36,518 bases of DNA, taken from positions 1-36,518 of the IMG/VR virus record IMGVR_UViG_3300022602_000011. One strand, given 5' to 3'. The DNA is from a virus. Both the position numbers and the translations under genes were made by a program. Below, one piece after another: positions 27,648 to 35,316 of the stretch (position 1 is the stretch's first letter; each line of letters starts with the position of its first letter). The notes under the pieces were generated by a model. It worked only from the letters and a program-made list of their open reading frames with translations, was not told the origin of the DNA and ran no database searches.

Positions 27648-29951
27648 TTAGAAAGCACGGGCTTTGTGTTCGCCCACTAGGCTGAAGCCATCCAACTGCA
27701 TCTTGGCACTGTTGCCAGCAACATCGGCTTCGATCTGTTGTGCTCGTGCAGCATCCAATTCGGTCTTGGCCTGTTTGTTTTGTATGTCAGCTTGTTGTGT
27801 GGCCTGTGCCATCTGCATCTGTTGTTGATGTGCCTGTTGTGCTGCCTGTTGTGCCTGCTTGACCATGTCTGTGGCTTCTTGCTCGGTTGGCAAATAGTTG
27901 TCGGCATCTTTAACGCCCAGGACATACAACATGTCTTCGTAAGGCTTGCGCAGCTTCTTGAATCCTGTGGGTGTAAGTGCATTGGTCTGTGCCAATTGTG
28001 CAATTTCACCTGCCATGCCTTGTTGTGCTTGTTTAATGATCTGCAAGCGTTGTAGACTGTTTTCTTCCGACTTCATGCCTAGTGCAAGATCAACATGTAT
28101 GGTCTTGCGTTCGTTAAAGTTCATGTCATCAAATGCCTTGTAGTCCATGAATTCCGGCTTGCCTTCGGGATGGAACTGTGCAGCCAATTGCTTGACACCG
28201 TAATCATCGCCGTGTGCTATTAGAGTTCTCCAGATCAACCAGATGGCATCCTTCAAGCCTTCAGCACAGTTCTTAACAGTGTTGTCTTGGATCACTTGAT
28301 TGGGGCTTAGGGCCAGATTCAATTTGGCACCGCTGTTGCCGGGATCCATTACTTCAGGATTGAACACATCTTGTGGACTTGTCATGCCCACCATGGCCAT
28401 TTGATCCTGTTGGATACGATTCATGGCTTCTTCAATAAAGGTGATGTTGCCTGAAGGTGGAGGAATTTGATATATGTCAGTTGCAGGATTGAACTTGCTG
28501 TCTAGGATAAAGATTGCAGCATCGCCATCGGCCAGTTCTTCAAAGTCCAAGCGGTCAGGTTTGGCACCAATTCTAGGTGTTGCAGTCAACAGGCCTAAAC
28601 TTAATTCGGCTCTATAACCCGATGTCATGTATTCCTGCATGGGAATTACTGATTCAGCAATGGCCATACCGTAAAAGTTCTGTGACAATGGTTTCGGAAC
28701 CATGTTGGCCACTGGGATGAATTCTACTTCCCTAGCAGAGATAACATATTGTCCACTGTAGATGAGTTCAACAAGTTCCAACTCTCCATCATTATCAATA
28801 TCGTAACGATTCCAAACAGTAAGAACAGTGACTTGTCTTGCTTCAGGCTCCTGAGCACTATAGCCTTGTGCAGGAAGTCCGTTAATAGGCACACTATCCC
28901 GAGCATGAAGAGCCAAATTGTTAAGGAGTGATCCAGCTTGATATGAACCAACATTGGAATATTCGGCATAGACTTTAAACTCCTCTAGGTCAATGTCAGG
29001 ATACAGTTCATAGGCTTCCTGTATGCTCATGGGCTTGTAGAATCCACAGAAGGGTTGTTCTTCTATCGAGATCACAGTAGGGTCGCACATCCAATAGTGT
29101 TGTGCAATTGGGCGGAACCGGATGTTTAAATTGAATCCAGTTAGTTTGTATTTGGCTTCGTAAATGGTGTTGCGTGCAATACTGTCTTGTATGTGATCTT
29201 GTGCTGGTTCCAGACTTTGGCGATCAGCTGGAGTGGTGTCAGGTGCGGTTCCAGACTCGGGATCAAATGCTTCGGATTGATCAATGATCTTTTGCAAGTT
29301 GGCTTCGTGTTGTGCACGTGGTAGGTCTTGCACAAACTGATGTGTTTCTTGTGCAACCTTGGTCAGGTCCACATGTTTCTTTCTACGGCTTGAGCGTAAG
29401 GCAGTTAGGCCTTTGTCAGCAGCCTGTTGCTCAAATGCTCGCAACTGATCCAAGGTGCCTTCGGTGGTGATATAACGCACAAAACTTTCACGCATGGGAG
29501 CAACCAACATCTCACCATTCTTGTGCAAGCAAGCATCCATGACCCAGTGTTGTAGGATAAAGTGTGGATCATTGTTTTGGTTGATCAGCTTGTGCACCAT
29601 GTTGGTGGCCTGTCGTGCTGCCGCTTCGTCGTCTTCGTTGTCGGCTACAAATTCAAAATTGATCTCGCCATTTTGTGCAATACCTTTTGTGATCACTGCT
29701 GTTGCGTAATCAACTACTGGTTTTACAACGGGATGAATATAGTCCAGGCCATTAACAGGATCAGTAGAATCATTAACTGGCAATACTAGATAGTGATAAT
29801 CACTGGTTCTATTGATGTTGTTCTTGGTAGCAAGTAAACGCAAGTTAGCAGCACACTTTTGATCCAGCAAACTTTTCATTTTGACAAAACGGGCCATCAT
29901 GCCTGAATGTCCATTTAAGTTACTGATCACAACATTTTTTAAATCTAACAT
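27648..29951 (-). CDS. Portal protein, 767 aa
   Basis: A large protein immediately after the large terminase gene. The N-terminal part (residues 1-250) is mixed with acidic helices. The central part (FNLNIRFRPIAQHYWMCDPT; SIEEQPFCGFYKPMSIQEAY; VLTVWNRYDIDNDGELELVE; PLSQNFYGMAIAESVIPMQE; PSGNITFIEEAMNRIQQDQM) matches podovirus portals, with the conserved YGMAIAESV wing/stem region. The last 80 residues are a Gln/Ala-rich helical barrel (QAQQAAQQAHQQQMQMAQAT), as in P22-type portals with a long C-terminal barrel. A ring of 12 subunits at one capsid vertex binds the terminase and adaptor. The SD before 29951 is weak (GAGA). Confidence 0.88.
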   Translation of the reverse strand: MLDLKNVVISNLNGHSGMMARFVKMKSLLDQKCAANLRLLATKNNINRTSDYHYLVLPVNDSTDPVNGLDYIHPVVKPVVDYATAVITKGIAQNGEINFEFVADNEDDEAAARQATNMVHKLINQNNDPHFILQHWVMDACLHKNGEMLVAPMRESFVRYITTEGTLDQLRAFEQQAADKGLTALRSSRRKKHVDLTKVAQETHQFVQDLPRAQHEANLQKIIDQSEAFDPESGTAPDTTPADRQSLEPAQDHIQDSIARNTIYEAKYKLTGFNLNIRFRPIAQHYWMCDPTVISIEEQPFCGFYKPMSIQEAYELYPDIDLEEFKVYAEYSNVGSYQAGSLLNNLALHARDSVPINGLPAQGYSAQEPEARQVTVLTVWNRYDIDNDGELELVELIYSGQYVISAREVEFIPVANMVPKPLSQNFYGMAIAESVIPMQEYMTSGYRAELSLGLLTATPRIGAKPDRLDFEELADGDAAIFILDSKFNPATDIYQIPPPSGNITFIEEAMNRIQQDQMAMVGMTSPQDVFNPEVMDPGNSGAKLNLALSPNQVIQDNTVKNCAEGLKDAIWLIWRTLIAHGDDYGVKQLAAQFHPEGKPEFMDYKAFDDMNFNERKTIHVDLALGMKSEENSLQRLQIIKQAQQGMAGEIAQLAQTNALTPTGFKKLRKPYEDMLYVLGVKDADNYLPTEQEATDMVKQAQQAAQQAHQQQMQMAQATQQADIQNKQAKTELDAARAQQIEADVAGNSAKMQLDGFSLVGEHKARAF

Positions 29952-29985
29952 AAGGGATTTCTCGGGTTTATCGTATTATTTAGCG

Positions 29986-31623
29986 TCACCTAACTCCACC
30001 GTCTGTTGTCCATGCACGTTTCCAAATAGGTCGATTGTTGTCGCGTTGTGCTTGATGCACTTTAAAATTGTGCTTGGCTGCTGCAAATCTTGCTTGTGGA
30101 CTGCGATTGTCCCAGGGTTCGGCCAAGCCCTGCAAACAACCTATAAGCGCATAACGTGCTGAATCTATGCAATCGTCGGGATCACTAAAGCGACCTTTCT
30201 CGTCCACATAATAATTTTGTGCCTCACGCAAAAACTCCACACAGTTTTCATTCACATGCAGGGTGCCCAGTTCCAGCATTTGGCGCATGACATTGATACC
30301 AAAACTTTTATGATTGGTTCTGCGTCCTTGATCGTCCGGTGGGTTCATGATGGCATCGGGATGCACATTGAGTTCGTATTCTTCAAAGAACTCGCGCAGG
30401 CTTTGTGCACTCATGGTGTATCTTCCTTGCGAGTTGGCATCAGCTGGTAGCATGATGGGTGTGCCAAACACTTCGGGTCGCATGAGGTGATTGATATAGT
30501 TCATGGGATTGGCTTCTTCGGTGCCTTTCACAACAACCTGTGTGTGCAACCAAGCTTCTTGTTCTTCAGGATGCCAATACATTAGGCTAATGACTGTCTT
30601 GTCATTTACCAAGCCCAAGTCCAAGGCAATGATCCTGTGTAGACCATGTGTGTTGCGGAAGTCGTAGTCGCCGGTTCGATAAGTGGGCCAATTGCGTATT
30701 TGAAACACTGCACCTTTGCCCATTACCGGAACACCATTGCGTCTAGCATCACGCTCGTGTGGCAAGTAATCTCTTTCCAGTTGCAAACGTGTGGCCATCA
30801 ACAAGAATGGTTCGCCCCAGGGATCGTATTCGGGCACATCATCCCAGCTAACTCGAATGTGTTCATAGCCTTCTTCCTGGTGCCAGAACTTTGACACTAA
30901 TCCATTTAGACCTTTAAGCGGTGTGAAACTGCAAAGCACTTGACCTTGTGTGGTGGCAGTTCTAGTTACAATTTCTGAGAAGAAGTCATCGGGTGGTTGT
31001 TCATCAAACACTGCCAGGTTCAATTTAAAACCCTGCATCTGACGAACTTCTTGTGTGTAGTTGGCAAATAGCAAATAGCTATTGGCTCCGCTTGTATGTC
31101 GAATTTCTACACCAATACAGTTGGCACCATCCGAGCGCATGGTGTCGAACCTTATGCAGTCTCTGGGAATGGCTCCAGTGCCGATGTTTTCTCGTATCTT
31201 GACATCGTTAGTGCCCAGCAATTCATTCTGTAATACTAGAGCAACTTGGCTCCAACCTTCGCCGGCTACCATGGCAGTCACCGGCTTCGTGAAACGTTTG
31301 GCCTTGGCCGGCCACCACGCAGGATATCGACCAGTTAGGTGCATGGCAGTTTCATAACAGGTCGAAACAGTTTTACCAATTCTGTTTGCAGCTAGTATGC
31401 CTCTACGATCACTTGCGCCAGTTTCAAAGAAACGCATCTGATGTGCAAATGGTCTGAAATACTTGAGCTGATTGAACTGCATATCATCACGTATGGCAAT
31501 GCAGGCTTCTTCAAAGCGTGTCTTGGCCTCAAACGGCATGTGATGCAGGTTGTTGACTGCAAGATGATTTTCATCGCACACACTGCGAACAGCATGGCGC
31601 ATCAACACTGCGGGATCTAGCAT
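29986..31623 (-). CDS. terL: Terminase large subunit
   Basis: A 545-aa DNA-packaging motor. Walker A: AANRIGKT at residues 78-85. Walker B: LNLAVFDEQ at 201-209, with D207 and E208. A coupling segment VLCSFTPLKG follows at about 229-238. The nuclease domain begins IIALDLGLVNDKT (D335), with DPDDCIDSARYAL (D484, D487) near the C-terminus. All key residues are present. It cuts concatemeric DNA and pumps it into the procapsid through the portal. ATG at 31623 overlaps the preceding stop (TAATG). If DNA is packed by the headful mechanism, this fits a circularly permuted genome. Confidence 0.96.
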   Translation of the reverse strand: MLDPAVLMRHAVRSVCDENHLAVNNLHHMPFEAKTRFEEACIAIRDDMQFNQLKYFRPFAHQMRFFETGASDRRGILAANRIGKTVSTCYETAMHLTGRYPAWWPAKAKRFTKPVTAMVAGEGWSQVALVLQNELLGTNDVKIRENIGTGAIPRDCIRFDTMRSDGANCIGVEIRHTSGANSYLLFANYTQEVRQMQGFKLNLAVFDEQPPDDFFSEIVTRTATTQGQVLCSFTPLKGLNGLVSKFWHQEEGYEHIRVSWDDVPEYDPWGEPFLLMATRLQLERDYLPHERDARRNGVPVMGKGAVFQIRNWPTYRTGDYDFRNTHGLHRIIALDLGLVNDKTVISLMYWHPEEQEAWLHTQVVVKGTEEANPMNYINHLMRPEVFGTPIMLPADANSQGRYTMSAQSLREFFEEYELNVHPDAIMNPPDDQGRRTNHKSFGINVMRQMLELGTLHVNENCVEFLREAQNYYVDEKGRFSDPDDCIDSARYALIGCLQGLAEPWDNRSPQARFAAAKHNFKVHQAQRDNNRPIWKRAWTTDGGVR

Positions 31624-31886
31624 TAGAAACCTTGTCTGATTCGATTTAGTCGTTCGGCTGCGTCAGCTAGGTCAGCAATCTCCACTGTGCTCATGCGCCA
31701 AGTGTCGGGACGGCTGGGATCAACGCCATCGCGCTTGTCCAGTCCGGCTTGCAAGCGTTCCATCACAAGACGCAGGCAGTGTTCGACCTGACCCGGAAAC
31801 TTTTCTGCAAAGGCTTCGCGATGCACACGATTCACCTTTTGCAAAATGCGTGTTTCACTTATGAGTTTGATTTGTTCTTGATCCAT
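31623..31886 (-). CDS. Small protein upstream of terL, 87 aa
   Basis: The frame is open to 31937, but the ATG at 31886 overlaps the stop of the SOD gene (TAATG) and is preferred. The protein (MDQEQIKLISETRILQKVNR... to MSTVEIADLADAAERLNRIR) is all-helical and charged. Its place directly before terL is where small terminase subunits often lie, but it is short and shows no helix-turn-helix, so this is only one possibility. The protein at 35574-35933 is the other candidate. Confidence 0.6.
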   Translation of the reverse strand: MDQEQIKLISETRILQKVNRVHREAFAEKFPGQVEHCLRLVMERLQAGLDKRDGVDPSRPDTWRMSTVEIADLADAAERLNRIRQGF

Positions 31887-32392
31887 TACATTAACGCCAA
31901 GCGGTCCTCGATGTGTGACCAATTCATAATCTTCCAAATGTTATCTAAGTATTCGTCCTTTTTCCATTCATAGTCAAGGGCGTAGGCATGTTCCCACATG
32001 TCAATTAATATTAGAATATCATTTTCAATTTTATGATTGTGTATGGTTTTAACTTTGCCATCTGTGCTCAAATAGACCCAACCACTTCCCTGCAGTTTTA
32101 ACGCTTCATCTTTTATTATGGCTCGTAATCCAGTTAGACTATTAAAATGTTTTTTGATTAGTTCTAGTGTTAATGGTCCGGGCGTGCCGCCCGCTCCAGG
32201 ATGACAAAACTGTGTAAAATAAATGTCGTGTAAAAATGCACCTGCATGATTGAATGCGGGACTGATGTGTTTATTATAGTTGTCCACATAGCGTTTATAC
32301 AAATGACCCCAATGATAGTTTAGGGTCTCGGCACTTTTCACAGGCTCCAATGCAGTTTCACTGTAGGGCAAGGGTGTGCGTTTTAATTCCAT
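31886..32392 (-). CDS. Fe/Mn-type superoxide dismutase
   Basis: A 168-aa SOD, somewhat shorter than the usual 190-210. LPYSETALEPVKSAETLNYH (residues 8-27) matches the family N-terminus. The four metal ligands are H27 (YHWG), H55 (FLHDIYF), D131 and H135 (DMWEHAYALDY). Y35 and the GSGWVYL segment (W105) are kept. At the second-sphere positions, G51 replaces FeSOD Gln69 and H120 takes the place of MnSOD Gln146, the Gly/His pattern of mycobacterial and archaeal enzymes. It converts superoxide to peroxide and oxygen, in the cytoplasm since no signal peptide is visible. Start: TAATG at 32392 rather than 32407. It is coupled by TAATG junctions to both neighbours in the packaging unit. Length loss is in the loop after about residue 42. 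Confidence 0.93.
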   Translation of the reverse strand: MELKRTPLPYSETALEPVKSAETLNYHWGHLYKRYVDNYNKHISPAFNHAGAFLHDIYFTQFCHPGAGGTPGPLTLELIKKHFNSLTGLRAIIKDEALKLQGSGWVYLSTDGKVKTIHNHKIENDILILIDMWEHAYALDYEWKKDEYLDNIWKIMNWSHIEDRLALM

Positions 32393-33138
32393 TATGCAAC
32401 ATTCCAAGGATTGTCTAGACCATTTGTGGCATCACCAATAAAGAACTCTCTATCGATCCAAACATCCCAGTAGCTTTTGTTGTTGATCTTGGCCTTTGAC
32501 ATTTGTGCCTTGAGTCTTGTGCCCACTGGAGTCAGCATGCCGGTGCTGTTTCTAATCAATTGTTCACCAGTTCTTGGATCAACCCAGGTATACTTTTCTG
32601 GCACTTCCTTGCCAAACTTGTTTACTCTTGTGCCCACTGCACGTGTGCTTATGGGACCAATGATTTCATAAGTGATGGCATTGTTCACATACTTGCGGAA
32701 TACAACTTCACATTTTTGTCCTTGGCTGGCCCATTCTCTGTCGGGATGTGGAAATGTTTTGGAGATGTAACTCGAAACACATTGTTCATTAACAACTTCA
32801 ACAGGTCTAGCCGGCAAGCGTTTGAGTTCATCAACCGGTATTAGATCATTCTTATCCAAGTAAGGATTCTCGGTGCCCTTCATGTATTCTTCAGGTGCCC
32901 GGCCATTTAACACATCCATGGCAGTCTGATACTTGAACTTGTTGCTTCGACCTTTTAGATTCAACACATGGCCGGTCTGATCAAACACAAACTTCTCCAG
33001 CTCTCGGGCTGTGGGAAAGTCGGTCATTAAACCTTCTAGGTCATAAAGCGGTTCAGTTTCTACTGCGGTAGTGGCGGTGGTGTGTGCTGTATCTGACCAA
33101 GGATTGGTAGTAGCTGTGGTTTTTTTGGCTGTGGCCAT
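32392..33138 (-). CDS. Hypothetical protein, 248 aa
   Basis: The N-terminal 30 residues are Thr/Ala/Lys-rich and disordered. The remaining part (LEGLMTDFPTARELEKFVFD; YQTAMDVLNGRAPEEYMKG; LIPVDELKRLPARPVEVVNE; VGTRLKAQMSKAKINNKSYW) is globular, with mixed alpha/beta character and a C-terminal WDVWIDREFFIGD. No family is recognised and no catalytic motif is apparent. Start at 33138 with AAAGGA 9 nt upstream. It ends in TAATG with the SOD gene. Position in the packaging unit suggests a virion or packaging role. Confidence 0.65.
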   Translation of the reverse strand: MATAKKTTATTNPWSDTAHTTATTAVETEPLYDLEGLMTDFPTARELEKFVFDQTGHVLNLKGRSNKFKYQTAMDVLNGRAPEEYMKGTENPYLDKNDLIPVDELKRLPARPVEVVNEQCVSSYISKTFPHPDREWASQGQKCEVVFRKYVNNAITYEIIGPISTRAVGTRVNKFGKEVPEKYTWVDPRTGEQLIRNSTGMLTPVGTRLKAQMSKAKINNKSYWDVWIDREFFIGDATNGLDNPWNVA

Positions 33139-33169
33139 AATATGATTCCTTTCTAGTTAATTCAATATT

Positions 33170-33222
33170 GGCGCCAGTCTGTTTACCATTGGACCCTGGC
33201 GCCCCAGTCTGAGATTAATCTC
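33170..33222. repeat. Inverted repeats before the packaging genes
   Basis: GGCGCCAG (33170-33177) and CTGGCGCC (33196-33203) form an 8-bp inverted repeat with an 18-nt loop. GGCGCC-AGTCTG and GGCGCC-CCAGTCTG are also direct repeats. Next to it GAGATTAATCTC (33211-33222) is a perfect 12-bp palindrome. This is the only real gap (about 76 bp) in this part of the late unit. It has no U run, so it is not a typical terminator; a protein-binding, processing or packaging site is possible. Confidence 0.6.
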
Positions 33223-33556
33223 GATAACGATTTTTCTTAGCGGCAAATCTTTTCACTTGACTGTTGGAGTCAATGCCACCAGACTCTGGCACTTCATGCT
33301 CACCAGGGTTGGCTTCTAGTTCTCGTGCTCGTGAGCTGAATGCGCTCAACACTTGTTCAGCAAGTGGCTCGCGTTCGGCTTTGGCATCCAAGAAGTTTCC
33401 ACGCTTGGCTGTGTGTGCTCCCTCGTTACCGGTTCTTGGTCCCATGGGTGCATTCACATTCTCCACTGCATGTGGATTGCCTGAGAAGCGACCTAGATAG
33501 TGTTCGCCCCCAACGTCCTGGTCACTACTGGCCTTTTTAAGTGTTCTTGTTTTCAT
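33215..33556 (-). CDS. Small disordered basic protein, 113 aa
   Basis: Hydrophilic and rich in Arg, Lys, Glu, Gly and Asn without a hydrophobic core (MKTRTLKKASSDQDVGGEHY; FSGNPHAVENVNAPMGPRTG; SNSQVKRFAAKKNRYRD). The GNPHA motif resembles NPHAGRVGNPDSINAG in the protein at 33897-34304. Start: stop-SD fusion TAAGGATAACACAAATG. One of a row of small, probably disordered proteins of unknown role. Confidence 0.6.
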   Translation of the reverse strand: MKTRTLKKASSDQDVGGEHYLGRFSGNPHAVENVNAPMGPRTGNEGAHTAKRGNFLDAKAEREPLAEQVLSAFSSRARELEANPGEHEVPESGGIDSNSQVKRFAAKKNRYRD

Positions 33557-33567
33557 TTGTGTTATCC

Positions 33568-33894
33568 TTAAGCTACTGGTGTGAATACTACTGTGGGCGT
33601 GCCACCAGCGGCTATTACAGCAATAGTAATGTTGCTATCAAAGTTATTGACCTGATTCATGTTGATCACCATGGGGTAATATGGACTTACTGGAAAGCCC
33701 ACATTGCTGGCAGTTACTGATCCTGAGTTGGCCCAGTTAACATAAACTGTGTTGGTGGCATCTAGATTAGTTACCAAAACGCTACTGATGGTGTTAGCAC
33801 TACCAACATCCAGGTAGAATTGACTACTCGAAGTTGATGCAGTAACAGTTCGACTGGCATTCTGCGGTAATGGTGTATAAGCGTTTGCACTCAT
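33568..33894 (-). CDS. Small beta-rich protein, 108 aa (possible capsid decoration)
   Basis: Unlike its neighbours this protein is a Ser/Thr/Val/Asn-rich beta-type sequence (ASRTVTASTSSSQFYLDVGS; ISSVLVTNLDATNTVYVNWA; ITIAVIAAGGTPTVVFTPVA). The pattern of short strands fits a beta-sandwich such as those of head-decoration or minor structural proteins, but no family is recognised. SD GTAGGAAA lies in the end of the preceding gene, 3 nt before this start codon region. Confidence 0.6.
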   Translation of the reverse strand: MSANAYTPLPQNASRTVTASTSSSQFYLDVGSANTISSVLVTNLDATNTVYVNWANSGSVTASNVGFPVSPYYPMVINMNQVNNFDSNITIAVIAAGGTPTVVFTPVA

Positions 33895-33896
33895 GA

Positions 33897-34304
33897 TTAG
33901 TTTCCTACATTGATTGCGTCAGGATTGGCAAACTTCCGAGGTGCCTTCATGGCACCAACATTGCGTCCACCTGCAGCAGTTGCAATGGTCATCCGCATCT
34001 CATCGCGTGTGGCACTGGGGCCTACCCGTTCCATTCTGTCGCGGCTTTGGTCGCTGGTGTTGCCTCTACGGCTTGCGGCCGACTCACCTGCATTAATACT
34101 GTCAGGATTGCCAACCCGGCCAGCATGTGGGTTTGCACAAATGCCCGCACGACTCTCATCGCGGTTGACACCATCGCCCATTTGGCCATTGAACGCAAAG
34201 TCTGCGCCATCGCCCTGTTGGTCACGTGCTGTGCGTGGCTTGTATAAGCCTTCATTCTTTTTCAAGGTGTTGCCACTTTTGCGGCTCAAGGTTGTGTTTT
34301 TCAT
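33897..34304 (-). CDS. Small disordered basic protein, 135 aa
   Basis: Rich in Arg, Asn, Gly, Asp and Ser (TLSRKSGNTLKKNEGLYKPR). It contains an internal repeat: ANPHAGRVGNPDSINAGE and FANPDAINVGN share NPDxIN-x-G. Probably disordered. Start at 34304 with AAAGGA upstream. The motif is partly shared with the 113-aa neighbour, suggesting a family of related proteins within the same unit. No function known to me. Confidence 0.6.
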   Translation of the reverse strand: MKNTTLSRKSGNTLKKNEGLYKPRTARDQQGDGADFAFNGQMGDGVNRDESRAGICANPHAGRVGNPDSINAGESAASRRGNTSDQSRDRMERVGPSATRDEMRMTIATAAGGRNVGAMKAPRKFANPDAINVGN

Positions 34305-34307
34305 AGT

Positions 34308-34673
34308 TTATTTTCCTTTTGCCATTCTAACGGCGTGGTGATGATCTTCATGCTTACGGCCATCTGCGTGTGTCTTGTTACGAGCATGTGCTGCTCGAGT
34401 TTGCATTGCTGGATGTGCAGTGTGGTGCACTTGGTTTTCAACTCCGTAAAAGTCACTGATGTGTGCTTCACCACCAGCCAGGCTTTTTGCCTTCCGGGCT
34501 GAACCCAGGTTGGCAGTATCGGCAGCAGTCTCATGTGCTAGTGGCATGCCGGTGCCACCAATGCGCTCTGGTCCTGGTTTATTGGCTTCACGTTGTTGCT
34601 CACCGCCCAGTTTCATAACTGCGTCGGTGGGGTTTAGGTTGTAAACACCTTTTAGTTCTCGTGCTCGTGTCAT
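34308..34673 (-). CDS. Small disordered His/Arg-rich protein, 121 aa
   Basis: The N-terminus MTRARELKGVYNLNPTDAVM is followed by low-complexity sequence with a His-rich C-terminal third (NQVHHTAHPAMQTRAAHARN; HADGRKHEDHHHAVRMAKGK). The His cluster could bind metal; this is inference. Start: TAATG overlap with the 62-aa gene. It lacks any recognisable domain. Confidence 0.6.
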   Translation of the reverse strand: MTRARELKGVYNLNPTDAVMKLGGEQQREANKPGPERIGGTGMPLAHETAADTANLGSARKAKSLAGGEAHISDFYGVENQVHHTAHPAMQTRAAHARNKTHADGRKHEDHHHAVRMAKGK

Positions 34674-34861
34674 TATACTGTTTCACTTTCATTTGCTTGT
34701 TTTAAAATATGATCAGCCCAGGCCTGGACTGTGGTCCAGTATTTGACAACTTCAGCTCTTGTCATTTGTTCGTCGGCAACCAGTTGCTCAAGTAAAGCAT
34801 CAACATCGCGCTGAGCACGATCATATCCATAGTCTTGGCCTGTTTGGTATTGAGTTGTCAT
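34673..34861 (-). CDS. Small helical protein, 62 aa
   Basis: A compact helical sequence (RAQRDVDALLEQLVADEQMT; RAEVVKYWTTVQAWADHILK), unlike the disordered neighbours. Both its start and its end are TAATG overlaps, so it is translationally coupled on both sides. Family not recognised. Confidence 0.6.
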   Translation of the reverse strand: MTTQYQTGQDYGYDRAQRDVDALLEQLVADEQMTRAEVVKYWTTVQAWADHILKQANESETV

Positions 34862-35112
34862 TATAGTTTATGTCCTTTTTCGCTCATGTCTTCGTCATTG
34901 TTCAACTGATGTTCGGCTTGTGTCATTTTGGTCGAACTTGGACGAACATAAGAGGGTTCAATCGCAGCGTGGTATTGCGCCGTGCGTCGAGCATTTCGTG
35001 CACTATGTGGCACCGGCATTGGTTGCATCACATAACCTTTACCGCTTTCGGGATTGGCCGTGCTGGTGTTGCTGGCACGCATTGTGATAGGGCTTTCGCC
35101 ACGGTTGGCCAT
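34861..35112 (-). CDS. Small disordered basic protein, 83 aa
   Basis: The start at 35112 is chosen over 35127, which would overlap the preceding gene; the chosen ATG lies just after that gene's stop (TAAAATG) with GAGAAG upstream. Arg/Asn/Ser-rich. It contains HSARNARRTAQYHA, the same 14-residue pattern H-S-A-R-x5-[AV]-Q-Y-H-A found in the protein at 35317-35577. It ends in TAATG with the 62-aa gene. Confidence 0.6.
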   Translation of the reverse strand: MANRGESPITMRASNTSTANPESGKGYVMQPMPVPHSARNARRTAQYHAAIEPSYVRPSSTKMTQAEHQLNNDEDMSEKGHKL

Positions 35113-35113
35113 T

Positions 35114-35287
35114 TTACTTCTCACCACGCTTCTTCATTGTGGCGCTGATCTTTTTACCAGTCTTCTTGGCTTTGCCTGCTACACTGTAAGCAATGGCCAC
35201 AGCCTGTTTAATGGGCTTTCCGGCTTTTACTTCTCGTTTAATATTCTCTCGAAAAGCCCCGGGGCTTTTACTTTTTGTTAATGGCAT
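35114..35287 (-). CDS. Small Lys-rich protein, 57 aa (DUF6496-like)
   Basis: Start at 35287 with a strong SD (AGGAG, 5 nt). The sequence runs MPLTKSKSPGAFRENIKREV then KAGKPIKQAVAIAYSVAGKA and ends in a Lys-rich tail (KKTGKKISATMKKRGEK). The pattern [RK]-x-N-I-[RK]-x-E-[VIM]-x-A-G-K-P-x-K-Q-A-V-A-I-A-x-S belongs to a widespread small phage/bacterial protein type (DUF6496-like, from memory). Function not known. The strong positive charge suggests nucleic-acid contact. Confidence 0.75.
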   Translation of the reverse strand: MPLTKSKSPGAFRENIKREVKAGKPIKQAVAIAYSVAGKAKKTGKKISATMKKRGEK

Positions 35288-35316
35288 AACGTCTCCTGCT
35301 CATTTATTTATATCTA

